DNA from: Gymnopilus junonius
Lineage: Eukaryota > Basidiomycota > Agaricomycetes > Agaricales > Galerinaceae
Assembly: GCA_015501075.1 (NCBI GenBank)
Contig: JADNYJ010000492.1
Location: 1 to 23,018 of the forward strand
Reading direction: 5' to 3'
DNA: 23,018 nucleotides
The first letter of the stretch is position 1; each line of letters begins with the position of its first letter. Under the pieces are notes generated by a model that was not told the origin of the DNA, ran no database searches, and saw nothing but the letters and a program-made list of their open reading frames with translations. Shown one piece after another: positions 1 to 9,630 of this stretch. The position numbers and the translations under genes are program-made.

Positions 1-964
1 CTATCGCGGAGAGCACTTGCAAAAAATGGTTCCTATTTCAAAATAACGGCAGCCTGCGCTCTCATGACAGCTCTCGATCTGATTTTAATGCTCATGAGTA
101 AGTCTCTTCTTTATTTAATAATACGAGAGCCTAATCTGACTGACATCATTTAGTATATGCCTTGTACCGCAAAAATAAAAGAATTGGCATTCTATTGACC
201 ACCTTATTCTTCGCTCAAATCATCGTTGAGTCCGCTCTTTCTCCAAAAGCAGTTCTGGACGTCAGCTACGATCCAATCTGCGACACGACTGAGACCCATA
301 GCGTCACTATTTACTTCTGGTGTGTATTCCGTTATTCTTTCGACAATACCGAGTATCAGCTAATATTATTTCAGCATGTCTGTTTGGATAACACATATTT
401 CGCTGGCGGCGTTGACGGGATTTAAGAAAGATTTACTGGCGTTGGGAGCTCCGGTGGTGAAGCGCGTCATTCGTGATGGGACGTGGATTTTGGTGGTAGT
501 TTGTTGTGGGTATCTTTAGTTCGTTTTACTCCTCCGGTAATCGCCTTACTGTTTGCCTTAGCCCTCTTCGCAACTATCGTCCCGTACTCTTTTGCCCACC
601 AAGTGTCGCAAGGACATGTGGTTTTCGGGTGTGCATCCCTTGCAGCTCTAACGTGATCATTAGCTCATTCCTGCTTTGTTGTGGAATATGCAGGTGGCCA
701 ACTGCAATATTGTCGATAGCAGTGAGTATCCTTCATGAAGTATCTTCAACCGCGAATGTTCTTACTAATGTTCCTCTTGTGTAGTGCTGCAGGATAATTA
801 TTAACATGCGAACGCTAGATTATACCGAGGGAGATGACCAAAGTGGTATAGACCTCGACATACGGGATAGTTTACAAATTCTATCACAGGAAATCGAGCA
901 GTGCGAGGATATGGAGGCTGCAGGTGAAGTGTATCATACAGAAGTTTCAAGTCGGTCATCTTAA
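1..964 (+). CDS. DUF6533-like membrane protein, copy 1 (5' end off window, frame-disrupted)
   Basis: 3' part of a gene for a multi-span membrane protein of the fungal DUF6533 type; the function of this family is unknown. By comparison with the second copy downstream, the exons are 1-104, 154-319, 375-628, about 691-720 and 784-964, with GT-AG introns between them. Conserved blocks are YALYRKNKRIGI, YDPICDTTE, GAPVVKRVIRDGTW, GHVVFGWP and CCRIIINM, followed by an acidic hydrophilic tail ending at TAA 962-964. The frame slips twice: one base too many in the A run at 40-43 and one base missing in GGG at 508-510. Both slips are in homopolymers. It may be a pseudogene, but assembly error is at least as likely. 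The start lies left of the window. Confidence 0.72.
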
Positions 965-1764
965 ATAGAGTAATCATTCGCAATGCACAGTCCAAGGAAC
1001 GGAGAAACACTCACACTCACTGTTTATCATGTCTTTCCAGGAACATCGCATATGTCAATATCACCCTTGTCGACGTCGAATTCGTGATTATAACTCCGAG
1101 TCTGTTGGGCTACGGCGACAGGCAGGTCAAGGCACAAGTTACTGGACATTTTCCTTCTCCAGCCTGTGTTCACGTCGGTATCTAGATCTCATGACCTTAG
1201 CTAGGTCCGCTCAGCGCGCTCTGCGACCGTATATGGGATCCACTATAAGGGTTGCTACCCACCGACAGAACTCTAAAAAAGAAATTTTACTGCCGACTTA
1301 CTACATTCTTTACGCTTCGCTCGAGTTCCGTACCCTTCAGTTCTTACATATAGTGCGAAAAAATTCGGATTTTCATGCATTCCGGACTCAGCGGTGGTAA
1401 CTAGGCCACGTTTCGTGACGGCGACTATAGCTAGAAGCGTAAATTGAACACCATCACAAACGCTAATCCATTTTTACCTGGGGTGGGTGTTGACGGGATC
1501 TGCCGTGCCTAGTCGAAGTTCGAACATTCTAATAAATAACCGACGACACGGCGCGTATCAGAATCTTCCCAGCACCCATTACGCCGTTATAAAGTGATGG
1601 GGCCCTTGGGAGTGTTGTCTTGGCTTTTTCCTTCCTCTCTTCTGTCTGGACCACTTCGAGCTCTTGCGACTCAAGCTGCGGATGCTGCATTCTCTTCATC
1701 AACAGAAGCTTCTTCAAAACCTCCGATTTCGCCAATCGTCCACCGGTCAGTTTGAACTTTGTGA
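965..1764. other. Spacer between the two DUF6533-like genes
   Basis: About 800 bases with no gene I can support. One strand is open at 1029-1400 (+) and the other at 1529-1735 (-), but neither product resembles a known family and neither has good splice or start context. The right part should hold the promoter of copy 2; I see no clear TATA box. Confidence 0.4.
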
Positions 1765-3018
1765 ATGGCGAATCTCCGAGTGTTCAACGGCGTTGATGCG
1801 GCGCAACAGTGGCCAGTATCGTTGTCTTGCTTTATGAGTATATTATCACGTTTAGGAAGGAGCTTCGGTACATTTGGAGGTACGTCAGCTATGAGCTATT
1901 TTGACTCGCACCTGTCCTGATTCCATTCATATTAACAGACGCCCATTTAAGTTAAATAAGGCTATCTATCTGTTTGCGCGTTATTTTGGTATCATCGTTC
2001 AAAGGTGCGCGTATATCTCGGAGTAATGAACGCTTACGGATTTCTATAACTCTAGTATTAATACCTACCTCGCGCTTGGTCCACATTCAGGCTTATCTAT
2101 CGATGAACGCGCCTGCAAACGCTGGCAGTTATTTCAAGCCTCGTCGGCATATGTCCTATCGGGAACTCTTCACTTCATCCTTATGCTTATGGGTAAGTGT
2201 TTGAATCCTATTCTCCGGTACTGGGTCTCAAGATCCTATCCACAGTGTACGCCCTCCACCTGAAGGACTGGAAGATCGGCATATTCCTCGCCTTTCTATA
2301 TTTTGCCCAAATCGCGCTGCAGATTTTTGTCACACCTCAAGCTGTACTGAGTGTGGAGTACGACCCTATATGCGATGCGGTGGAGGTTCATCGCCATGTG
2401 CTGTTCTTGGGGTACGTGTCCTTAGGCCTCTTCATTGTGATGGAAGTGAATCTTACTCCATATCTACAGCGTATCTACTTTAGTAACATACCTCTCGCTA
2501 GTTACATTAACGGCTGTCAAGAGAGACCTGGTGAAGTTGGGCGCACCTGTCGTGAAACGAGTCATTCGGGACGGTGCGTGGATTATAATATTCTTATGCT
2601 GTCAGTGCTTTTTTTCTTTTTCTACGGTATTCCCTAATCATCTTGATAGCAACTTTTACTGCCATGATCAGCTACTCCTGGATTCTTCAAATAATGCAGG
2701 GACATATCGTTTTCGGGTGAGTAAACCCAAAAATTCTATTGAATTATTGATTTAAACCCTCGTACAGGTGGCCAAATACAATACTTTCAATAGCTGTAAG
2801 CGTCATTGTTCATCTTCTCTATTCAGACTGACATAGTCGACATTGACTAGTGCTGTCGGATAATCATGAACATGGAAACATTAAATTATGCCGATTCTGA
2901 ACCTGAACCTGATCCAACCGTTGGCTTCAATTCTTTCGACAGCCTGCAGCTCGGGCGTTTAGAGCAGGAGCGAAGAGAGCGTGAAGGATTGGAGACGGAA
3001 AGTAGGCCTTGTGCATAA
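1765..3018 (+). CDS. DUF6533-like membrane protein, copy 2 (tandem paralog, frame-disrupted)
   Basis: Tandem paralog of the gene that ends at 964. Exons read from splice sites and phase: 1765-1879, 1939-2004, 2056-2192, 2246-2411, 2470-2716, 2768-2795 and 2851-3018. The product starts MANLRVFNG. It then has the DUF6533 pattern of a hydrophobic stretch (VASIVVLLYEYIITF), ELRYIWRR and KAIYLFARYFGIIV, further membrane segments, YDPICDAVE, GAPVVKRVIRDGAW, and an acidic tail (SEPEPDP...) ending at TAA. Intron positions match copy 1 wherever both can be seen. Two single-base slips occur, one base missing in the GG at 1800-1801 and one extra T in the T7 run at 2609-2615. Everything else is in phase. 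Family function is unknown; it is probably an integral membrane protein. Confidence 0.75.
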
Positions 3019-3614
3019 GATACCTCCAGACCATTTACTTTATTCAATATAAGTTCCGTAAAGTCTTTTGCAATGATTTTAAATGCAATAAATTGATTTG
3101 ATATGTAGCGTTAGATCTACCGTGAAAATTCAAGGCCCTGGAGTCTCACTCAGAGGTCAGCGATGTTGTCATTTTTGTAGCCTAACGTTTGCACTGAGCT
3201 GTAAACCGAATTAGGGGTCTCTCTCCCTTTTCTTAATAAGTTAGTACGACAAGTAAATGCCTTGGTCATTCCAGATATCCACATCACAACACGTGCTTAG
3301 CTGGAGCCCAGGCTGTGGACACGCATGTCAGGGTACGTGTCTGTGCGCAGCCCAGCGCCATACAGTAGCTCGACTCAAGTGCTGTACAATCCTTATACTA
3401 ATGAGGCAATTCATTCTTTTCGGATGAGCTGTAGCTTCACTCATTGTTTCCTAAGTATAAATACTGTTCCCTGCTGGCGTGTTTTTCAGCCCTCAGTCCT
3501 GCTCTGGTACTAAACAGCAGCCCGAAGTATGAGTCCTCCCTTTTCCAGTTTTTCTTCTTACTTACCTTCTTTCAGTTTCACTATTACCATAAGTTTGGCT
3601 CACCACCTCTTAGA
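3019..3614. other. Intergenic spacer, no supported gene
   Basis: Region between the second DUF6533-like gene and the zinc-finger gene. Short pyrimidine-rich open stretches at 3325-3610 may include 5' exons of the zinc-finger gene. A possible intron runs from about 3632 (gtatcc) to 3665 (tatcag), but the upstream exon cannot be fixed because the phases do not join. Confidence 0.35.
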
Positions 3615-4157
3615 ATGCCCATGTGTATCCTTTACTACGTCTTTACTGACATGCTGCTTATCAGGGTTCTCCGAACTTCTCGACTTCACTATGATCCAAT
3701 TAAAGACATCTCTCCTGAATTAATTCAGCATCCACCGAAGGCTTTCAATGACGATGTTCAAGTCGTGAATCCTACCTTCGTTCAGTACGTTAATCCGTAT
3801 GACATATCCTATTGCGGGTGGGATAACTGCGGGAGAATAATTTCTAACCTTACGAAAGACCTTGAACAACACCTCATGGAAGAGCACGAAGTCTTTCCGA
3901 TTCCAACGAAAATAGGGTGCTATTGGAATAGGTGCCAGGTGTCCAAAAAACCACACATCGCTTAGTCGTTGCCACGATTGGTCTGTCACATCCAACACTT
4001 TCATTTAAGGGTTGTGGATTTCGTCTGCCCACTCTGCAAGATCAGCTATAGTGGGGCAAAAAGTGGGCATGTTATGCATATTAAGTCGCGACATCCAGGT
4101 GTGAAAATCATCGAAACTACTCTTCCATCTACGTATCGTCCCTATTCCACTCCTTGA
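3615..4157 (+). pseudogene. Small C2H2 zinc-finger protein with in-frame stop
   Basis: The frame encodes three zinc-finger-like units typical of small agaricomycete C2H2 proteins. Finger 1 is CGWDNC, 13 residues, then HLMEEH. Finger 2 starts CYWNRC and ends near HIQHFHLRV. Finger 3 is CPLC, 13 residues, then HIKSRH. A TAG at 3963-3965 interrupts finger 2, and the same frame stays open beyond it to the stop at 4155-4157. The second finger also has an abnormal spacing of about 17 between Cys and His. A likely role is a nucleic-acid-binding regulator. An A6 run at 3945-3950 lies just before the stop; one base fewer there reads SKNHTSLSRCH, closer to a normal finger, but a second shift would then be needed. 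The true 5' end is unclear. Confidence 0.6.
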
Positions 4158-5936
4158 GATTCTGCCTCAGATGGTACCAGCGCCTTCGTAAAGACAGAGA
4201 ACTCCGAACCAGTCATTTCCTACGTTTAAACGATGCTGAGAACAGGTATATTTGAGAACTTTTGGGGATATGGGTGCACATCATTACAATTTTGTGGAGT
4301 CCGAGTTAAGGGAATTTTAAAACCACTTCCGTTCCTGAACCAATCTTGAAGACTAATTTTACTTGATCCGTCGCGTATAAAATACATTCAGAGACAAGAT
4401 AATGCAAAAATGTCAGAGCTTTCCACTATCTTACGACTAAGCGAAGTTGAGTGGATAATTGTTAGATAATAACAATTAAGCAATGATATCCATCTTGAAA
4501 AGGTTCATGGTATTTCCAACAATTAGCAGGGGAACAAAAGAGGTCTTTCCACTATCCGAAGAGCTTTAAAAATTTCCTTATTGTTCTTTTTAAATTCGAG
4601 TTGCAGCTTTTCGGCCTATATAAAGGCAACCACAGAGTAAGACCAGCTCAATCGCTAGCACCCCGAACCAAGGTGAGCCACTCATTCTTTCTTGGTCACC
4701 GCAACCTGTGCTTTTGTTCTTTACACGTCACAACTTTAGGGCCGCTTTTGGTGAGTTATCCTTGTACCCGTTTCTATTTGTCTGCGGGCGTGGATTCCAT
4801 TCCCCTTGTCACCAGCCAATTATACATAACATCCCCATGAAAACTCTTCAATCTCATATGCATATACCCATCTGAATCCATGGCTACCTCGAACCGCAGT
4901 CAAGGCTACTCTGAACATACACCAACAACTCCATGACTGCGTGGAGGACAGCATTACTTGTGTGTCCTCCAAGGCGCCTTTTCGGATAAGATGTTGGTGG
5001 GATGTATTTCGGAAAAGCCCTGGTGTGATTCTTCCATGTACGTGGTTAAATTTCATGTTGGAGTTCATGCTGATTAGGAATAGCAACTTAATAGTAGCAT
5101 TAGATGAGGGAGTCTGGAATAGATATGAAGTGGAGGTGGAATATCATATTTTTCTTATAATCAGCCGACCAAATTGAGGGACCATGGAAAAATCATGTTT
5201 AATTTCAAACTCAAACATGCAGTGGGTCTCATGACTAAGTATGTATTCAATGGCGAATGCCATTGTCACAACGCAAGGAATTTACGGTAGTCCTTGTCAA
5301 GTAAAGAATTAATAGAAGATGAAAAGATGAGTTAGAAATAAAACGGAGAAAAAGAAATACGAGATTTTGCTATGTAAGAACTCACTAGAGTATTCTTTCG
5401 TATATAGCATAAACGCCATCAGGTTGTTGATACTAGCAGAAGGAATACTTCACGCATAGCTACCTGGGACTACCACTCAAATATTCAGTGATCAATGTTT
5501 TGAGTAGACAGTGAGATTCTGTACATATAATTTCAAATGACAAACAATATGCACTCTAAATCATAGTAGCTCTTAATTTTGGATAATATAACGATCTCTC
5601 TTTGCTTATGATATAGATGACTTTCAACCGGAGCTAGAGGTAGCCCATTTCCAACTTTCGGCTCAGCTATTAAAAGCAACTTGATAAAAGTAATTTGAGT
5701 TTGCGTAGCAAGAACTACGGAAAGACATCATGTATGTAAGAACCAGTTGTGAATTAAAAGGGCTACTATTCAAGGACACAATTAAGGAACTAGAATAATG
5801 GACTACACATAGAAAAAAGAGTCGTTTTACATCAAATTTTCAAAAGACAAAAGACCAGAACAACACCTTTCATACTCACTTGTACACGTGGAAGGCAAAA
5901 ACGGCCCACAACAAACAACGATGACACGACAATCGC
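4158..5936. other. AT-rich intergenic region, no supported gene
   Basis: Nearly 1.8 kb without a recognisable coding region. It contains a good TATA box at 4617-4624 with possible splice signals downstream, and otherwise AT-rich sequence from 5190 to 5900 with stops in all frames. The right end is the 3' flank of the ammonium transporter. Confidence 0.5.
4617..4624 (+). promoter_or_regulatory. TATA box of an orphan promoter
   Basis: TATATAAA followed about 30-40 bases later by a purine-pyrimidine transition suitable for transcription start. A possible donor (AAG|gtgagc, about 4671) and acceptor (actttag, about 4740) lie downstream. No convincing coding exon follows, so it may belong to a decayed or non-coding transcription unit. 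Confidence 0.3.
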
Positions 5937-7339
5937 CTACACCGCAGACGTGGTGACTAGGGGGTGATCATGCGGGCGTTTATCCTCTTCCGACGCCTCA
6001 TCATGATCCGAGTCCCGATGAAGCAGAGCTTCCTCCTCCGACCCAAACACATAAGCATCCTCCCCATGAATAGCATTATCCCCTTCCGCCAGCTCCGACT
6101 CCGACATGCGCAGGGGAATGCGCAGGATATACTTGATCCCATACAGAATGATCGCCGTCCACACACTATCCCACCCAATCACAAATAACGCGCCGACGAG
6201 CTGCACCCACACCTGCCTCCCATTCCCCGCAATCGCTCCCCCGGGATTCGTCAACGCGAACGCCGCGCTGCCGTCGATGGTGGCGAATATCCCGGTCATG
6301 AACCCCCCCAGGAAGCCCGCGACAAGGTGCGTGTGAAATACGCCCAGAGAGTCGTCGACGGCGCTCATGATTTTGGTCTTGCCCAGGATGTTCATGGAGA
6401 TCCACGGGATGGACCCGGAGAGCGCGCCCATGGCGATGGCGCCCCATCCGGCGACGACGCCTGCTGCAGGGGTGATAGCGACGAGACCGGTGATCATGCC
6501 CTGGACGGCGCCGACGATGGAAGGTTTTTTGTAGAACAGGACGTCGAGCAGGGTCCATGTGAGCAGTGACATGGCGGTGCAGATGTTGGTGTTGAGCACG
6601 GCGACGCCGGCGTCTGGGCTGGCGGCGTAGGGATCGCCACCGTTGAACCCGTTCCAGCCCATCCAGAGGATGCCTGCGCCGGTGAGCACCATGAGGGTGT
6701 TGTTCGGTCGTTTATCGAGCCTCTCGTGGCCCGGTCGTGGGCCGATGATGTACGCCCCTACGAAGCCCGCTGTGCCCGCTGAGAGGTGGATGACGTACCC
6801 GCCTGAATAGTCGATGACGCCGAGCTGGAAGAGGAAGCCGCCAGCCCAGATGGAGAAGGCGCCTACGGAGTAGCAGAGGGTGAGCCAGAGCGGCACGAAG
6901 ACCATCCATGCGAGGAAGTTCATCCGGCCGAGGTAGGATCCGGCGATGATGACGATGGTGATGGCGGCGAAGACGAATTGGAAGTAGACCATGGTGGCGA
7001 GGGGAAGTTGGGCACGATGCCTGCGGCGGGGAGGGTGGCTTGTTCGAGCAGGCCGTCGATCCCTAGCACGGGCCCTGGGACGCCAGCGAGTGGGATCCAT
7101 TGCTCGCCGAAGCCCATGCGATACACCCAGATGACCCAGCAGATGAGGGTGGCGGAGAAGCCGTAGAAGGCCATAAAGGCGGAGTTGATGGCCCATTTTC
7201 TGGGCATGATGCCGGCGTAGAGGACCATGAGGCCTGGGATGCTCTGCAGGCCGACGAGACTAGCGGCGGTGAGTTGCCAGGCATTGTCGCCCTTGTCCAG
7301 CCAGCTTGGGTTGGTGTCGGTGACGCTGGTATTCGACAT
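5937..7339 (-). CDS. AMT: Ammonium transporter (Amt/Mep family), one-base frameshift
   Basis: Plasma-membrane ammonium channel/transporter of the Amt/Mep/Rh family, read as 467 residues with about 11 membrane spans. The family signature is complete (DYSGGYVIHLSAG...GPR, from residue 177). The two pore histidines are H185 (VIHLS) and H338 (VFHTHLV), and the gate motif GWNGFNGG and NGRQVWVQ are present. The cytoplasmic tail has the conserved D-x-x-x-H-G-E-x-A-Y (DNAIHGEDAY), then an acidic end. ATG is at 7339-7337, TAG at 5939-5937. Frame 1 runs to P113 (VPNFP, codon 7003-7001); the homology then continues one frame over with LATMVYFQF. One G/C is missing in the run at 7001-7004. There are no introns, unlike the neighbouring genes, and GC content is clearly higher than around it. 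A regulatory cluster of GATA sites lies upstream. Confidence 0.93.
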
Positions 7340-8320
7340 CGATACTGTTCTATATATCAGTCGTCAGAAGAAAAGCTATACCCACGAGAAGAACTCTGTG
7401 GAGCGATGCGTACCGACGTAAAAATAAGCCTTCGAGCGTTGATTAGCGGCGTACTTCTTTCCTCAGAGTGGGGAAGGGCGGTCGAAATACTGCCTTCTAG
7501 TAGCGAAGAGGGTCAACAGTAAAACAAAGGAACCCATTTTCAAATTCACGGGGTGGGAGACGTAGATAAGTCAAAATAGAAAGGTCCCACAATGTCAATA
7601 CTTAATAGGCATCGAGAGATAAGAAAAACCAGGAACTGTTCATTTATCAACGATAAGGAGGGTATGCCATCATTCAGAACACACGGAAAGGGGGGTGGGA
7701 GACCACAATCACCGAACTTGATTGGAAACGTTCTATAAACGGAAAAAATGCATTCATAAGCGCTAAAAAAAGTCACAAGAGAAGAAAGTACGATGTCATA
7801 AAAGTGCCGAAAGAATGTCTCGTCGTCCCACATGCACGCATGCTACTCTGCTCTTGAGTATTCTTAACAGGGTACGGCCCATCCTCTCCTCTGATTGATT
7901 ACCCTCTAGCTTTGTATCACCACGCTCACCAGCTTTTGATGTCGAGGATCTGGGACAAACTCGCTCAGAAAGGGCGAGACAACGCGCACGAGACCTTATC
8001 TACTGTGGCACGACCTGGACAGACGGATATCAGGGGGAAGCGGTTCGGCATAGAGGGACAATACCGTCATGAAACAAGCTGATGCGTACGTTCGGAGTTG
8101 TACAGATAGCAGGTATAGGCGTTATCCCCGAGGCCCGCAGAGCTATGGAGAGGAAGGGCTTGAGATGAGTCAACAGTGACTGGCTGGCCAACTTGAGCAG
8201 AAGGCGGAAGATGGAAGACGAAGCGTGCCTAGAACCTTCAATCGGTATTTTCGTTGTACAATCACGAATGTTTAGATCGTACTAACCTTGTACTTGAGCC
8301 TGTTAACATATAACCTCATA
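7340..8320. other. Upstream region of the ammonium transporter
   Basis: About 1 kb without a supported gene. It holds the GATA cluster and a TATATA stretch at 7351-7356, which lies only 12 bases before the transporter ATG and is therefore probably not its TATA box. An open frame at 7546-7833 (-) has no recognisable content. Confidence 0.4.
7565..7657. promoter_or_regulatory. Cluster of GATAAG sites upstream of the ammonium transporter
   Basis: Three GATAAG hexamers (7565-7570, 7618-7623, 7652-7657) plus one reverse GATAA (TTATC, 7644-7648) fall within 93 bases, 225-320 bases upstream of the transporter ATG. GATA factors of the AreA/Nit2 type bind such sites and activate ammonium transporters under nitrogen limitation. 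The link is inferred from motif and position. Confidence 0.5.
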
Positions 8321-8801
8321 TTACACCTCAAGGACCTGAAAATCTAGTCAGACATACGGCAAATGTCCAGGAATGACGATACGTAGGTAACTCACCTTTG
8401 TGGTCGATCCTTGAGCGTCTTTCTCGCGCATGAACCCCATGTTCGACGACCAGGAATAGTATAAATGCCAGCAGACGCCACGATGTCGGCTTGAGACGCG
8501 AACCGCTTGCGAGGAACTTTGTTGACAGGTCCGTTTCCGTCAATCTGTCATACTCGCTGGCTGGGCGAGAGAAAGCGTGAGGGGAGAAGGGCAGCAATGA
8601 CAAGTCGGGAGATGTTGAACATCCTTTGGATATCGGAGACGCGTGTGTGGGTACAGGAGGTGCAGCTACAGGCTCGAGGGCGACGTTGTCAACATTGGCG
8701 GTGGCAGTCGGGAAGTCGGGGAGTGGCGGTGTTTTGTTTGCTGATGGAGCTGCAAGCAAATATGACCACGTGCTGCGCTCAACCACTGCAACGCTCTTCA
8801 A
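8321..8801 (-). CDS. Candidate two-exon ORF, proline-rich with one hydrophobic segment
   Basis: Not recognised. An open frame runs 8801-8396 and joins through a good 52-base intron (8344-8395, gtgagt...ctag) to a 23-base last exon ending at TAA 8323-8321. The predicted protein has a Pro/Ala/Ser-rich N-terminal half and a hydrophobic stretch near the C terminus (LLAFILFLVV) followed by basic residues. No in-frame ATG exists in the open part, so a start would need an upstream exon. That exon would lie in or beyond the inverted-repeat element. It could be a decayed gene or a chance open frame. Confidence 0.22.
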
Positions 8802-8827
8802 CGGTCCCTGCTAGGCTGGTGTCCAAC

Positions 8828-8961
8828 CTGTCTATGAAGATGAAATCTGTCGATAGACAGGCTGGTGTATCTGAGTTTAAATCCCCGTAGCGCGCATTTC
8901 CCACGCGGTTTGGCTGAGGCATTTTAAAATGGCTTAGGTGGAATCTGGCCAACCCTAAACT
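8828..8961 (+). repeat. Left terminal inverted repeat
   Basis: Matches the reverse complement of 9490-9630. By eye about nine in ten aligned bases agree, with one gap of roughly six bases near the outer end. Inside is CTGTCGATAGACAG (8847-8860), a short interrupted palindrome that echoes the CTGTCTAT outer end. Confidence 0.8.
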
Positions 8962-9009
8962 ACACTCCCTCTACCGCGCTCCCTGCCTCCCATCCGCCTC
9001 ATCCTCTCC

Positions 9010-9324
9010 ATGATTCCCAAGACTTCCGCTGAGATCCTTGCTGCTGCGAAGCCACCACCGGCCAAAAAAGTCCAGAAAGAAGCGCGCACCACTATTCAGC
9101 ACGCAAACGTCGACGTTCTCCGTGACGGAACCGACTTCGACTGCAACGGAACAATCAACATCGGCAGCGTCGCTTTTACAGCCGCCTATCCTCGCTGGAT
9201 CGTCCCAACCTCACGAGGAGTTGCAATTCGAGCCTCCGGTAACCTCAGAGTCTTTCGTCGTATCCAGACCAGAATTGTTGAGCAGGAGCGAGTTCAGCTG
9301 GTATCCGAGCCTGGTATTCTTGTA
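9010..9324 (+). CDS. ORF inside the inverted-repeat element, S/T/P-rich with basic patch
   Basis: Starts at ATG 9010 (MIPKTSAEILAAAKPPPAKK). It reads best if one A is removed from the A6 run at 9064-9069: the continuation is then SRKKRAPLFSTQTSTF, a basic, nuclear-localisation-like patch followed by Ser/Thr-rich sequence to about 9324. In the uncorrected frame the ORF ends at 9336 and looks non-biological. Pyrimidine-rich sequence directly upstream (8962-9009) resembles a fungal promoter or leader. It may be the 5' part of a host gene captured by the element; it is not recognised further. Confidence 0.4.
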
Positions 9325-9489
9325 GGAGAAGTTTAGTTGGCAAATCGCGTATATTTTTGAGAGCTTCATGTAGAGAATCTGTGTTAGGGTCCATGGCAAT
9401 GTGTTTTCATGAGCCAGATGCCCTACGGCGCGCACCTGGCGCGGACAATACGAGGGAAGACGCGGCGCGACGCGTCTTGCTGAGGAGCG

Positions 9490-9630
9490 AGTTTAGGGTT
9501 GGCCAAATTCCACCTAAGCCATATTCAAACGCCTCAGCCAAACCGCGTGGGAAATGCGCGCTACGGGGATTTAAACTCAGATACACCGGTCTGTCTATCG
9601 ACAGATTACAGCTTGCTGCTTCATAGACAG
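9490..9630 (-). repeat. Right terminal inverted repeat
   Basis: Reverse-complement partner of 8828-8961. The best conserved core covers TTTAAATCCCCGTAGCGCGC and the adjoining CATTTCCCACGCGGTTTGGC; the outer end is CTTCATAGACAG. Confidence 0.8.

Larger units (their letters stand above)
8828..9630. mobile_element. Non-autonomous element with long terminal inverted repeats
   Basis: An 803-base unit bounded by inverted repeats of about 134 and 141 bases. Both outer ends read CTGTCTATGAAG inward, and the match runs to CCAACCCTAAACT, where it stops sharply. No transposase is inside, so it would depend on another element. The long repeats recall Mutator-like elements or large MITEs. The bases flanking the ends (gtgtccaac on the left, atcggcctc on the right) show no target-site duplication, so the insertion is old, rearranged, or of another type. 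It carries an internal reading frame. Confidence 0.6.

Noticed and set aside
1029..1400. 123-codon plus-strand ORF, and an overlapping frame reading YVNITLVDVEFVIITPSLLGYG
   Set aside because: The second frame looks slightly protein-like, but neither has a recognisable family, and no matching exon was found on either side.
1529..1735. Charged minus-strand ORF between the DUF6533-like genes
   Set aside because: Short, no ATG-supported start, composition driven by purine-rich sequence, and it lies in the probable promoter of the second copy.
6166..6909. Arg/His-rich minus-strand ORFs and plus-strand ORFs over the ammonium transporter
   Set aside because: They are antisense or shifted frames of a GC-rich membrane protein gene.
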